A stretch of 64,000 bases of DNA, taken from Geodermatophilus africanus (GTDB lineage Bacteria; Actinomycetota; Actinomycetes; Mycobacteriales; Geodermatophilaceae). Each line of letters opens with the position of its first letter. The stretch's first letter is position 1. Position numbers and translations under genes: made by a program. The DNA lies in NCBI RefSeq assembly GCF_900107105.1, contig NZ_FNOT01000015.1:61095-125094 (forward strand). The letters run 5' to 3'. The notes beneath the pieces were generated by a model that worked only from the letters and a program-made list of their open reading frames with translations, was not told the DNA's origin and made no database searches. Positions 44,276 through 53,066 of this stretch are shown here, piece by piece.

Positions 44276-44314
44276 GCAGGTTAGGCATGCCTCACTTAGC
44301 CAAGCCTCACCTCA
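44276..44314. promoter_or_regulatory. Tandem iron-box-like sequences
   Basis: GCAGGTTAGGCATGCCTCA (44276-44294) and TTAGCCAAGCCTCACCTCA (44296-44314) each match the DtxR/IdeR consensus TTAGGTTAGGCTAACCTAA at 13 of 19 positions. A TTGACA -35-like hexamer lies at 44252. They lie just before the siderophore transporter and fit iron repression. Confidence 0.6.
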
Positions 44315-44322
44315 GGAGCACC

Positions 44323-45273
44323 ATGCGCACGCAGGCCCGGCCGCTGGCCGCCCTCTCCCTCACCGTGGCCACCGCCCTGGCCGTCAGCGCCTGCAGCGGC
44401 AGTGGGGACACCACCGCGGAGGCGGCCTCGGAGTCCGCCGAGGTCACCGTCACCCACGCGCAGGGCGAGACCGCCGTCCCGGCCGACCCGCAGACCGTCG
44501 TCGTCTTCGACGTCGGCGTCCTGTCGACCCTCGACAGCCTGGGCGTCGAGGTCGCCGGCGTGCCGGAGGCGACCTACCCGGAGTCGATGGCGCAGTACTC
44601 CGGCGACGAGTACGCGAAGGTCGGCTCGCTGTTCGAGCCCGACTACGAGGCGGTCAACGCCCTCGAGCCGGACCTGGTCATCGTCGGCGGGCGCTCGGCC
44701 GCGGTGTACCCCGAGCTCGCCGAGATCGCGCCCACCATCGACCTGACCGTCGACAACCAGGACTTCCTGGCCTCCTTCGCCGAGCGCACCACCACGCTCG
44801 GCGAGGTGTTCGGCGAGCAGGCCGCCGTCGCCGAGCGGCTGGCCGCCGTCGAGCAGCGGGCCGCCGAGGTGAGGACGGCCGCCGAGGGCGCCGGCGACGC
44901 GCTCTTCGTCATGACCAGCGCTGGGGAGGTCAGCGCCTACGGCCCCGAGACCCGGTTCGGCCTGGTCTACGAGGAACTGGGACTGACCCCGGCCGACGAG
45001 GGCCTCACCGCCGCCGACCACGGCGACGCCATCTCCTTCGAGTACCTCGCCGAGAACGACCCCGACGTCCTGCTGGTCCTCGACCGCGACGCCGCGATCG
45101 GCGAGTCCGGTCAGGCCGCGGCACAGGTGCTGGACAACGACCTGGTCCGCGGGACGACCGCCTGGCAGAACGACGACGTCCACTACCTGGACTCGACGGT
45201 CTGGTACATCGCGCCGAACGGCCTGCCGTCGGTCGAGCAGATGGTCGAGGAAGTCGGCGCGGCGGTCGAGTGA
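44323..45273 (+). CDS. Siderophore ABC transporter, substrate-binding lipoprotein
   Basis: 316 residues. Signal peptide (MRTQARPLAALSLTVATALA) with lipobox AVSAC, then a PeriBP_2/FatB-like fold (VVVFDVGVLSTLDSLGVEVAGVP; EPDLVIVGGRSA; NDDVHYLDSTVWY). It captures ferric siderophore outside the membrane. Similar in layout to YclQ/FatB/CeuE, which bind catecholate siderophores. ATG at 44323 has an AGGAGCA Shine-Dalgarno. First of four coupled genes, behind iron boxes. Confidence 0.9.
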   Translation: MRTQARPLAALSLTVATALAVSACSGSGDTTAEAASESAEVTVTHAQGETAVPADPQTVVVFDVGVLSTLDSLGVEVAGVPEATYPESMAQYSGDEYAKVGSLFEPDYEAVNALEPDLVIVGGRSAAVYPELAEIAPTIDLTVDNQDFLASFAERTTTLGEVFGEQAAVAERLAAVEQRAAEVRTAAEGAGDALFVMTSAGEVSAYGPETRFGLVYEELGLTPADEGLTAADHGDAISFEYLAENDPDVLLVLDRDAAIGESGQAAAQVLDNDLVRGTTAWQNDDVHYLDSTVWYIAPNGLPSVEQMVEEVGAAVE

Positions 45274-46301
45274 CCCCGGTGACCAGTACGGACGAACGAC
45301 GCAGCGGCGCCGCACCCACCCGAGTGCGGCGCCGTGGTGTGCAGCGCCGGCACGTCGCCGCCGCGCTGGCGGCCCTGGTGCTCGCCTCGTTCGCGTCGCT
45401 GTTCATCGGGGTCGGCGACCTGACGCCGGGCGACGTGCTCGACCCCGACGCGGCGCAGGCGCGGGTGTTGTGGACCAGCCGGGTGCCCCGGCTGCTGGCG
45501 ATCCTGCTGGCCGGGTCGGCGATGGCGGTGGCCGGGCTGGTGATGATGCACCTGACGCGCAACCGGTTCGTCTCCCCGCAGACCGCCGGGACGACGGAGT
45601 GGGTGGGCCTGGGCATCGTCGTCGCCACGCTGTGGCTCGGCGGCACGTCGGTGCTCGGCAAGATGGCGATCGGCATGCTGTTCGCGCTGGTCGGTAACGG
45701 GTTCTTCGTCTGGCTGCTGCAGCGACTGGTGCTCACCGACATCGTGGTGGTCCCGCTGGTCGGCATCCTGCTCGGCGGCGTGGTGAGCGCGGCGACGACC
45801 TTCCTGGCCTACCGCTTTGACCTGCTGCAGTCGATGGACGCCTGGGTGAACGGGGACTTCTCCGGCGTCCTCGCCGGCCGCTACGAACTGCTCTGGCTCG
45901 TGCTGGCCGCCACCGTGGTCGCCTACCTGTGGGCCGACCGCTTCTCCGTCGCCGGCATGGGGGAGAGCTTCGCGGTCAACCTGGGCGTCGCCTACACCCG
46001 GGTCGTCTTGGTCGGCCTGGCCATCGCGTCGATCGTGACCGCGATCGTCGTGGTCAGCGTCGGGTCGATCCCGTTCCTCGGCCTCGTCGTCCCCAACCTG
46101 GTCACCCTGGCGATGGGCGACAACCTGCGCCGGGTGCTGCCGGTGACCGCGCTGACCGGCGCGGCGTTCGTGCTGATCTGCGACGTGCTGGCCCGCACCA
46201 TCCGGTACCCGTACGAGGTGCCCGTCGGCATGGTCGGCGGCGTCGTCGGCGGCGTGCTGTTCGTCTGGTTGCTGCTGCGGGCCCGGAGGCGGGCCCTCTG
46301 A
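45270..46301 (+). CDS. Siderophore ABC permease 1 (FecCD family)
   Basis: 343 residues, about nine TM helices, FecCD family. TSRVPRLLAILLAGSAMAVA, TRNRFVSPQTAGTTEWVGLG and GSIPFLGLVVPN match YclN/FatD. GTG at 45270 overlaps the previous stop as GTGA; another in-frame GTG lies at 45279. Forms the channel with permease 2. Confidence 0.9.
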   Translation: MTPVTSTDERRSGAAPTRVRRRGVQRRHVAAALAALVLASFASLFIGVGDLTPGDVLDPDAAQARVLWTSRVPRLLAILLAGSAMAVAGLVMMHLTRNRFVSPQTAGTTEWVGLGIVVATLWLGGTSVLGKMAIGMLFALVGNGFFVWLLQRLVLTDIVVVPLVGILLGGVVSAATTFLAYRFDLLQSMDAWVNGDFSGVLAGRYELLWLVLAATVVAYLWADRFSVAGMGESFAVNLGVAYTRVVLVGLAIASIVTAIVVVSVGSIPFLGLVVPNLVTLAMGDNLRRVLPVTALTGAAFVLICDVLARTIRYPYEVPVGMVGGVVGGVLFVWLLLRARRRAL

Positions 46302-47281
46302 TGACCGCCGTCCTCACCGCGCCGCAGCGGGCCGCCCGCCGCCGGCGCACGCTGGTCGTCCTCGCCGTCCTCACGCTGGTCGTCGTCGCCGCGTTCCTCA
46401 CCGTCGACGTGACCGGCTCCTGGGACTACGCCCTGCAGCAGCGCGGCCGCCGGCTGGCCGCGATGGCCGTCGTCGCCGTGGCCGTCGCGGTCTCCACCGT
46501 GCTGTTCCAGACGGTCACCGACAACCGCATCCTCACGCCGGAGATCATGGGGTTCGACCGGCTGTTCGTGCTGATCCAGACCGTCGGCGTCTTCACCCTC
46601 GGCGCCGCCACGGTCACCACCGCCGACCCGCGGCTGCGCTTCGCGGTCGAGGTGGTCGTGCTGATCGGCTTCGGCGCGCTCCTCTACCGGTCCCTGTTCG
46701 GCCGTACCGAGCGCGACGTGTACGTGCTGGTGCTGCTCGGCGTCGTGCTCGGCTCGACGTTCACCAGCCTCACCCTCCTGGTGTCCCGGCTGATCGACCC
46801 CAACGAGTTCCTCACCCTGCAGGACCTGCTGTTCGCCAGCTTCAACTCCGTCGACCGGCAGATGCTCGCCCTGTCCGCGGTCCTCGTCGCGGTGGTCACC
46901 GCCGGCGTGTGGCGGCTGCTCCCCCGGCTGGACGTCGTCGCGCTCGGCCGGGACACCGCGGTCGGCCTGGGCGTCGAGCACCGGCGGGTGGTCAACCGGG
47001 CGCTGCTGGCGGTCGCCGTCCTCGTCGCCGTCGCCACCGCGCTGGTCGGGCCGATCACCTTCCTCGGCCTGCTGGTGGCCAACCTGGCCCGCCAGCTGCT
47101 GGGCACCCACCGGCACGCCTGGGTGCTGCCCGGCGCCGCCCTGCTGGCGCTGCTCGCGCTGGTCGGCGGGCAGCTGGTCCTCGAGCAGGTGTTCGGCTTC
47201 AACTCCAGCCTCAGCATCGTCGTCAATTTCGTGGGCGGGATCGTCTTCATCTCGCTCCTGATCAGAGAGCCCCGCCAGTGA
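46301..47281 (+). CDS. Siderophore ABC permease 2 (FecCD family)
   Basis: 326 residues, about nine TM helices. TDNRILTPEIMGFDRLFVLI and GPITFLGLLVANLARQL match the YclO/FatC permease. Its ATG (46301) shares one base with the previous TGA, so the pair is tightly coupled. Confidence 0.9.
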   Translation: MTAVLTAPQRAARRRRTLVVLAVLTLVVVAAFLTVDVTGSWDYALQQRGRRLAAMAVVAVAVAVSTVLFQTVTDNRILTPEIMGFDRLFVLIQTVGVFTLGAATVTTADPRLRFAVEVVVLIGFGALLYRSLFGRTERDVYVLVLLGVVLGSTFTSLTLLVSRLIDPNEFLTLQDLLFASFNSVDRQMLALSAVLVAVVTAGVWRLLPRLDVVALGRDTAVGLGVEHRRVVNRALLAVAVLVAVATALVGPITFLGLLVANLARQLLGTHRHAWVLPGAALLALLALVGGQLVLEQVFGFNSSLSIVVNFVGGIVFISLLIREPRQ

Positions 47282-48036
47282 TCGAGATCGAGTCCGTGAC
47301 CAAGTCCTACGGCGACGTCCGCGTGCTGGACGACGTCTCGCTGACGATCCCGACCGGTGGCATCACCTCGCTGGTCGGCGCCAACGGGGCGGGCAAGTCC
47401 ACGCTGCTGTCGGTCGCCGCGCGGCTGGTCCCGGCCGACGGCGGCCGGGTGCGCGTCGACGGGATGGACGTCGCGACGGCGCCGGGTCCGGTGCTCGCCC
47501 GGCGGCTGGGGGTGCTGCGCCAGGAGAACGCGATGTCGGTGCGGCTGACCGTGCGCGAGCTGGTCGCCTTCGGCCGCTTCCCGCACTCGGGGGGCCGGCT
47601 CACCGCGGAGGACCACCGGCTGGTCGACGAGGCGATGGCGTGGTTCGAGCTCGGCCCGCTGGCCGACCGGCACCTCGACCAGCTCTCGGGCGGGCAGCGG
47701 CAGCGCGCCTACGTGGCGATGGTGATGTGCCAGGGCACCGACCACGTGCTGCTCGACGAGCCGCTGAACAACCTCGACATGCGGCACGCCGTCCAGATGA
47801 TGCGGATGCTGCGCGGCATGGCCGACGAGCTCGGGCGCACCGTCGTCCTCGTCGTCCACGACGTCAACGTGGCCTCCTGCTACTCCGACCGGATCGTCGC
47901 CATGCGGGAGGGCCGGCTGGTCGCCGAGGGCCCGACGGCGGAGCTGATGACACCGGAGCTGCTGCGCAAGGTGTTCGACGTCGAGGTCGAGGTGCACGAG
48001 CTGGCCGGACGGCGGATCGGCGTCCCCTGGTCGTGA
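47278..48036 (+). CDS. Siderophore ABC transporter ATP-binding protein
   Basis: 252 residues. Walker A GANGAGKST, Q-loop RQENAM, signature LSGGQRQRAYVAMV, Walker B VLLDEPLNNLD and H-loop VVHDVN. It energises uptake of ferric siderophore. GTG at 47278 overlaps the permease stop as GTGA. It is last gene of the operon. Confidence 0.93.
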   Translation: MIEIESVTKSYGDVRVLDDVSLTIPTGGITSLVGANGAGKSTLLSVAARLVPADGGRVRVDGMDVATAPGPVLARRLGVLRQENAMSVRLTVRELVAFGRFPHSGGRLTAEDHRLVDEAMAWFELGPLADRHLDQLSGGQRQRAYVAMVMCQGTDHVLLDEPLNNLDMRHAVQMMRMLRGMADELGRTVVLVVHDVNVASCYSDRIVAMREGRLVAEGPTAELMTPELLRKVFDVEVEVHELAGRRIGVPWS

Positions 48037-48070
48037 GTCGCCCCGGGGCGCGGTGGCCGGGTCGCGGCCG

Positions 48071-49198
48071 TCAGCGAGGGGCGGGCCGAAAACACCCGGA
48101 GGGGGTGAGCGCGGAACCGAGCCGAGGCGCGTACTGGTCGAGGAAGATCCGGGAAACCAGTTCCCGGCGGCTGCGCACGCCCGACTTGTCGAAGATCGAC
48201 TTGAGGTGGTCCTGGACCGTGTAGGGGGACAGGTACAGCCTCCGCGCGATTTCCTGCGTGTCGGCGCCCCGCAGCGCGTGGGTGACGATGTCGCACTCGC
48301 GCTCGGTGAGGCCGAAGGCCGCGGCCACCAGCGACACGACGTCCGGCGGGCATGCCTCCTCGACGGTGAGGACGACATCGCGCCCACCGGCCGTCGTGCC
48401 CGCCAGCGGAGCCGCGTGCACGACGAGGAACTGACCCGACGGCGCGCGCACGCGCAGCCGTGGCGGCACGGCCGAGCGCCCGGCGGCGAATGCCCGAGCC
48501 GCGGCGACGACCGAGAGCAGCGGTAGCGGGAGGACGCTCCCGGGAGCCCCGCCGAGCTCGGCGAGCCGTCGCTCCCCTGCGGCGGTGAGCTGCGCGAGCC
48601 GGTCGTCGGCACCGACGACGAGGACCGCGGGTCCGGTCGATGACTCGGCGTCCGAAGCCGTCGACGCGACGAGCGCAGCACGCAACCCGCCACCGATCAG
48701 CGTCGCGACGTGACCGACGAGCGCCGCCTCATCAGGGCTGAAGCCGGTCGCGCCGGACGGGCGGAAGACCGCGAGCAGGCCCCAGCCCGCGCCCCCGGAA
48801 CGGAACACCGACCGCAGCTCGTGGGCCTGGCCGAACTGCGGCACGAGCAGCTCTCGCCAGCGTGCGCTGCGTTCCGGCCGACCACCGGTGTCGAGGTCGA
48901 GTACGCCGACCGGGCACGGGCGGTGTACGAGGTCCCGGAACAGGTTGACGTCGTCGACCTCGTACTCGAACCGGGCGACCTCGGAGTCCAGGTGATCGGG
49001 CAGTCCGACCTTGAACGTCCTGGTCACCAGACCGGTCGCGGGATCGGTCATCGCCAGGCAGCCGAGGTCGTGCGGCACCGCACCGCCGAGGACGTCCAGC
49101 GCGTCCCACGCGAACGAGTCGAGCGGCCCGCCCGCTCGGGCGAGGCTCGACAGGGACCGCTGCAGCCGCTCGGCGCGCGCCGCGGACATGCTCGCCAT
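48071..49198 (-). CDS. LuxR-family transcriptional regulator
   Basis: 375 residues. C-terminal LuxR HTH (FGLTERECDIVTHALRGADT, then IARRLYLSPYTVQDHLKSIF) at ~310-365. The first ~150 residues have a GAF-like fold, with no recognisable autoinducer domain. ATG at 49198 is preferred; another at 49189. Divergent from the small gene at 49353, so likely a regulator of it and of DoxX downstream. Confidence 0.82.
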   Translation of the reverse strand: MASMSAARAERLQRSLSSLARAGGPLDSFAWDALDVLGGAVPHDLGCLAMTDPATGLVTRTFKVGLPDHLDSEVARFEYEVDDVNLFRDLVHRPCPVGVLDLDTGGRPERSARWRELLVPQFGQAHELRSVFRSGGAGWGLLAVFRPSGATGFSPDEAALVGHVATLIGGGLRAALVASTASDAESSTGPAVLVVGADDRLAQLTAAGERRLAELGGAPGSVLPLPLLSVVAAARAFAAGRSAVPPRLRVRAPSGQFLVVHAAPLAGTTAGGRDVVLTVEEACPPDVVSLVAAAFGLTERECDIVTHALRGADTQEIARRLYLSPYTVQDHLKSIFDKSGVRSRRELVSRIFLDQYAPRLGSALTPSGCFRPAPR

Positions 49199-49352
49199 GC
49201 TCGTCCTGCGCCGGGCGAGCGGGAAGTCCCGGCGTCGCGGGGTCGCGGAACGGCGGCGGACGGCGAGAACCCAGATCTCTGGGATGGCCGCGCGCGACAC
49301 CCGCGCGGTCTCCTCGACGTCGATCCACCCACCCGTCGAGGAGGAGAGACCG

Positions 49353-49688
49353 ATGAGGATTTACGTCGAACAATGGCGACCGGGGCCGGCGTGGCTCGAG
49401 CTCGACGCCGAGCAGCGCACCACCTTCGTGAAGGCCGTCGGCCCGGATCTGCAGGAGGTCCTCGACCGAGGTGCCGACCTCGTCGCACTCGGCCCGGCCG
49501 ATCCGGCCACCGCGCACAGCGGTGAGCCGCAGTACTTCGCGGTCTGGCGCTTCCCGGACCTCGACCTCGTCCAGCTGTTCGAGCGCCGGATCGAGGGAGC
49601 GGGCTGGTACGAGTACTTCGACCAGACCAACCTCGGCGGCGAGATCGTCGACCTGGACGTCCTCCTCGAGCAGCTCGTCGCGGCCTGA
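49353..49688 (+). CDS. Small conserved hypothetical protein
   Basis: 111 residues with strands and helices suggesting a dimeric alpha/beta barrel (MRIYVEQWRPGPAWLEL; YFAVWRFPDLDLVQLFE). No catalytic motif. ATG at 49353 with GAGGAGGAGA Shine-Dalgarno. Divergent from LuxR and followed by the DoxX gene, suggesting a three-gene stress unit. Confidence 0.7.
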   Translation: MRIYVEQWRPGPAWLELDAEQRTTFVKAVGPDLQEVLDRGADLVALGPADPATAHSGEPQYFAVWRFPDLDLVQLFERRIEGAGWYEYFDQTNLGGEIVDLDVLLEQLVAA

Positions 49689-49807
49689 ACCGGCTGCGTC
49701 GCGGAGGGGGCCGAGCCGCTCCGTCCTCCCCGCCCCCGGCCGGTGGCTGCCGCGCCCCGGGGGCCGATCTCCTGCACCACCCCAACCCACCTCACCCAGG
49801 AGTCGTC

Positions 49808-50332
49808 ATGACCTTCATGGCCGTGCTCGCCGCCGTCACCCTGCTCGCCGCCGCCCTTCCCACCGCGCGCCGCCGTCGCCCGTTGCGCGACGCCGCCCGC
49901 ATCGGAATGGCCGGCGCCATGGTCTTCGCCGGGATCTCCCACTGGCTCATGCCCGTCCCGTTCGTCCAGCACGTGCCGCCGTTCGTCCCCTTCCCGGAGG
50001 CGGTGGTGCTCCTGTCCGGCGTCGTCGAGGTCGCGCTGGGCGCGGCGCTGCTCGGGCCGCGGCAGTGGCGCCGTCCGGCCGGGATCGTCCTCGCGGCTTA
50101 CCTGGTCGCGGTCTTCCCAGCGAACGTCTACGTCGCGGTCGCGGCCGTGGACGTGCAGGGGCAGCCCGACGGCTGGTACTCCTGGCTCCGGCTGCCCCTG
50201 CAGGCACTGTTCATCGCGTGGGCCCTCTGGAGCACCGGCCGGTCCGGGCCGACCCGGCCAGCCGGGAACGCTGTCCGGGCCGGCGCGGAGCCGGGTGGCC
50301 GCGCCGTCCACCCGGTGCCGCCCCGACGGTGA
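49808..50332 (+). CDS. DoxX-like membrane protein
   Basis: 174 residues with four TM helices in the DoxX family pattern (GMAGAMVFAGISHWLMPVPF; LLSGVVEVALGAALLGPRQW; IVLAAYLVAVFPANVYVAV). Hydrophilic Pro/Gly/Arg C-terminal tail. Role unknown; some DoxX proteins act in redox or sulfur metabolism. AGGAGTC Shine-Dalgarno before ATG 49808. A terminator follows. Confidence 0.8.
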   Translation: MTFMAVLAAVTLLAAALPTARRRRPLRDAARIGMAGAMVFAGISHWLMPVPFVQHVPPFVPFPEAVVLLSGVVEVALGAALLGPRQWRRPAGIVLAAYLVAVFPANVYVAVAAVDVQGQPDGWYSWLRLPLQALFIAWALWSTGRSGPTRPAGNAVRAGAEPGGRAVHPVPPRR

Positions 50333-50345
50333 CGACGCCGCACCC

Positions 50346-50380
50346 GCTGGAGGGACACGGAGACGCCGGGTCCCTCCAGC
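50346..50380 (+). terminator. Terminator after DoxX gene
   Basis: Perfect 10-bp arms GCTGGAGGGA (50346-50355) and TCCCTCCAGC (50371-50380) with a 15-nt loop. The rest of the 306-bp gap before the HNH gene (50381-50598) holds no gene; it leads to the LexA box. Confidence 0.8.
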
Positions 50381-50598
50381 GCCCCGGGGCCCGGACGGCG
50401 TCCCGCAGCCGTGGATGGAGCTGCGCTCACCCGCGTGCGCTGACCCTGCGGCGGGTCGGGAGCCGCGTTCCGCTACGTGAGGGAGGGGTGGTTCCGGGTG
50501 CATCGCACGAGCCGGTGAAACGGTGCTGCAGCGGGCCCCTGGTTTCGCCATGGCGACTCTCGAAGAGATACCCGGCGAGCACCCGAAGATGTCACTGG

Positions 50599-50614
50599 TC
50601 GAACGTAGGTTCGA
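50599..50614. promoter_or_regulatory. LexA (SOS) box upstream of DUF222/HNH gene
   Basis: TCGAACGTAGGTTCGA: perfect TCGAAC-N4-GTTCGA arms, 24 bp before the chosen start (50639), 3 bp before an alternative GTG (50618). DUF222/13E12-type genes in mycobacteria are known to be SOS-associated. Confidence 0.8.
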
Positions 50615-50638
50615 GTCGTGCAGGAGGTCGCGGGTCCC

Positions 50639-52138
50639 GTGTCAGCGGTTGAGCGTGCGCTCGCCGGCTGTCTGGTGGAGCGACCCGCGCCGTTCCGGCG
50701 GTTGCCGGTGGCGCTGTTGTCGCGGGAGCAGAAGGCCGCGGAGCTGCAGCGGGTGGCCGTTCTCAAGGCGACGACCGCCGCGTACGAGGCCGAGCTGGTG
50801 CTGGGGCTGGCCGACGACAGCCCTGCCGACGACGACCCTGCACCAGGTACGCCGGGGGCGAAGGGGTCCTGGGCGCCGGACTCGCAGTTGCCCGGCGTGT
50901 CCAAGTTCTTCACCGCCGAACTCGCGATGGTGCTCAACTGCGGCCGCGGCACGGCGAGCCACCTCGCCCACCGCGCCTGGACCTACCGGTCCCACCTGCC
51001 CGCCACCTGGGCGGCCATGGCCGCAGGCGACCTCGACGAGACGCGCGCCAAGGTCCTGGCCGACGTCCTGCAGCACACGTCCCCGGCGGTCGCCCGCGCC
51101 ATCGAGGGGCGGCTGCTGCCCGAGGCGGCATCCCTGACGACCGGCAGGCTGAGGAAGCGCGCGCTCGCCGAGCTGCTGGAGGCCGACGCCGATGCGGTCG
51201 ACAAGCGCCGGGAGCAGGCGCAGCGGCAGGCCGACGTGCGCTGCCACCCCTCGCCGCTGGAGGGGATGGGCACGCTGACCGCCGACCTGCCCGCCCCGGT
51301 GGCGGCTGCCTGCCACGAGATCGTCGACCAGCTCGCCCGCATGCTCAAGGCCGACGGCGACCCCCGCCCCATCGGGGAACTGCGGGCCGCGGTGCTCGCC
51401 GACCTCGTTCAGCGGCCGTGGGACACCGGCCGGCCAGCGGTCACCGCTCACCTGCAGTTGGTCGCCACGCTGTCCGCGCTGGCCGGCCGCTCCGGCGAGC
51501 CGGCGGAGGTCAACGGCCTCCCCATCACCATCGGCCGGCTCCACGAGCTGCTCGCCGAGCTCGACGCCCTCGGCCTGCGCACGCCCGAGGGCGGCACGGT
51601 CACCCTCGCGCTCACCGACGACGACGGCGCCCTCCGGGCCACCACGCCCCTCGACCAACTGCGCCGTCTGGCCCGCCGCGGCTGCCCCGACCACCCCGAC
51701 GGCACCTGCGGGTGCTCGGTGCTGGACCGGCCGGCCGAGGTCGACCGCCACGACCCGAGCCGCGCTCAGCAGGCCTTCATCCACACCCGCGACCGCACCT
51801 GCCGCTTCCCCACCTGTGGACAGCGCGTCGGCTGGGCCGATGCCGACCACGTCGTCCCTCACGCCCACGGCGGGGCGACCGACTGCGCCAACCTCTGCTG
51901 CCTGTGTCGCAGCCACCACCGGCTCAAGACCTTCGCCCGCGGTTGGCGGTTCACCATGAGCGACGACGGCGTCCTCACCGTCACCACCCCGTCGGGAGTC
52001 ACCCGCACCACCCGGCCACCCGGCATGCGACCACCGGCGGCGACCGACTCGCCCGCCCCGCACGCGGGGTGGGACGACCCCCTGCCCGACGACCCCCTGC
52101 CCGACGACCCGCTGCCCGACGACCCGCCGCCCTTCTGA
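50639..52138 (+). CDS. DUF222 / HNH endonuclease (13E12-type)
   Basis: 499 residues. N-terminal DUF222 domain (~1-300) and a C-terminal HNH nuclease zinc motif (CRFPTCG, WADADHVVPHAHGG, CLCRSHH). This is the large 13E12 family found in many copies in actinobacteria, with unclear role. Start: GTG 50639 has AGGAGG 11 nt upstream; GTG 50618 lies three bases after the LexA box and would suit a leaderless transcript. The end is a 15-bp tandem repeat encoding LPDDP. Induction by DNA damage is expected from the LexA box. Confidence 0.9.
   Translation: MSAVERALAGCLVERPAPFRRLPVALLSREQKAAELQRVAVLKATTAAYEAELVLGLADDSPADDDPAPGTPGAKGSWAPDSQLPGVSKFFTAELAMVLNCGRGTASHLAHRAWTYRSHLPATWAAMAAGDLDETRAKVLADVLQHTSPAVARAIEGRLLPEAASLTTGRLRKRALAELLEADADAVDKRREQAQRQADVRCHPSPLEGMGTLTADLPAPVAAACHEIVDQLARMLKADGDPRPIGELRAAVLADLVQRPWDTGRPAVTAHLQLVATLSALAGRSGEPAEVNGLPITIGRLHELLAELDALGLRTPEGGTVTLALTDDDGALRATTPLDQLRRLARRGCPDHPDGTCGCSVLDRPAEVDRHDPSRAQQAFIHTRDRTCRFPTCGQRVGWADADHVVPHAHGGATDCANLCCLCRSHHRLKTFARGWRFTMSDDGVLTVTTPSGVTRTTRPPGMRPPAATDSPAPHAGWDDPLPDDPLPDDPLPDDPPPF
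52073..52132 (+). repeat. 15-bp tandem repeat at HNH gene end
   Basis: Four units of GACGACCCCCTGCCC (last GACGACCCGCCGCCC), encoding a repeated DDPLP. Confidence 0.85.
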
Positions 52139-52158
52139 CTGAGCACGCGTACGGGTCT

Positions 52159-52199
52159 GCGGCCCGGGGTCGACGTACCGGCCGCCGACCCCGGGCCGC
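52159..52199. terminator. Bidirectional terminator
   Basis: Perfect 14-bp arms GCGGCCCGGGGTCG (52159-52172) and CGACCCCGGGCCGC (52186-52199) between the convergent HNH and DUF1330 genes. Confidence 0.85.
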
Positions 52200-52205
52200 C
52201 CGCGG

Positions 52206-52544
52206 TCACGACCGCGCCACCAGGACGTCGGTGGCGCGGTGCGGCCCGGTGACGCCCTCCACCAGGACCGCCCAGCCGGTGCTGAACCCGGTCCGGAGGC
52301 CGACGATGTCCTGGTAGGCGGCCGACGAGTACCAGGCCCGGGCACCGGCGGCATCCGGGAAGCCGATGACCACCAGGTCGCCGCGCCACGGGCCTTCGAC
52401 GACCTCGGCACGGGCGCCGTGCACCAGGAACCGACCTCCGAAGGGCTCGAGGGTGGCGTCGATCCGGGCCAGGTACTCGGCGATCCCGGGGCCCACCGTC
52501 ACCGTCTCGAGGTGCGCGACGGCGTAGGAGCCGTACCCGCTCAC
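52206..52544 (-). CDS. DUF1330-family protein
   Basis: 112 residues, a dimeric ferredoxin-like alpha/beta barrel (YGSYAVAHLETVTVGPGIAE; FGGRFLVHGARAEVVEGPW; GDLVVIGFPDAAGARAWYSS). GTG at 52544 overlaps the SnoaL-like stop as GTGA, so the two are coupled. Function unknown. Confidence 0.8.
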   Translation of the reverse strand: MSGYGSYAVAHLETVTVGPGIAEYLARIDATLEPFGGRFLVHGARAEVVEGPWRGDLVVIGFPDAAGARAWYSSAAYQDIVGLRTGFSTGWAVLVEGVTGPHRATDVLVARS

Positions 52545-52909
52545 TGCTGCGGGACCCGGTCGAGGAAGCCGGCGACGCGGTCGAAGCGGCCGTTCCCGTC
52601 GCTGACGGCCACGTCGAACCCGACCACCGGCGGCTCTTCCCCCACCGGGCCCAGCTCCCAGGTGAACCGCACCTGGTCGTGGTGGGCGTCGACCGGCCCG
52701 GCGAGCCGGAACACCCAGCCCGCGAACTGCTGCTGCACCGCGGCGATCACCGCGTCGATGCCCTCGTGTCCTCGTACGTCGACCAGCGGGTCGACGTACC
52801 GAGCCTCCTCGGTGAAGACCGCCGCGACCGCCCGGTGGCGGGCTTGCGGCTCGGTCTCGTTCCACGCGGCGATGTACCGCTGGACCTGGGTGGTGGTGTC
52901 CTCGGGCAC
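52541..52909 (-). CDS. SnoaL/NTF2-like fold protein
   Basis: 122 residues with SnoaL-like cone fold (VQRYIAAWNETEPQARHRAV, ARYVDPLVDVRGHEGIDAVI, FRLAGPVDAHHDQVRFTWEL). Could be a small isomerase, hydrolase or binder. GTG at 52909 with AGGAGACGG upstream. First gene of the pair with DUF1330, divergent from the XRE regulator. Confidence 0.82.
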   Translation of the reverse strand: MPEDTTTQVQRYIAAWNETEPQARHRAVAAVFTEEARYVDPLVDVRGHEGIDAVIAAVQQQFAGWVFRLAGPVDAHHDQVRFTWELGPVGEEPPVVGFDVAVSDGNGRFDRVAGFLDRVPQQ

Positions 52910-52990
52910 GTCCGTCTCCTCGCTGCCGGGTCGGCGCCGGGGTGGCTCCGGCCTGGATCCGAGGCTGCGCGAGGGCGAGGTGGTCCGTCG

Positions 52991-53029
52991 ATGACCCGGC
53001 AGGTCATGGACGCCTACCTCCGAGGTAGG
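52991..53029. promoter_or_regulatory. Double palindrome in SnoaL-XRE gap
   Basis: ATGACC-N5-GGTCAT (52991-53007) and CCTACCT-N3-AGGTAGG (53013-53029) lie next to each other in the 157-bp gap between the SnoaL/DUF1330 pair and the divergent XRE regulator. They are candidate sites for that regulator. Confidence 0.6.
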
Positions 53030-53066
53030 TGCTCAGGTGCCCTGGCCGCCCGTAGCGTCCCGGGCC

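Noticed and set aside
52073..52132. Four 15-bp direct repeats as a possible CRISPR
   Set aside because: Units are contiguous with no spacers and lie in frame inside the HNH gene; they encode a repeated peptide.
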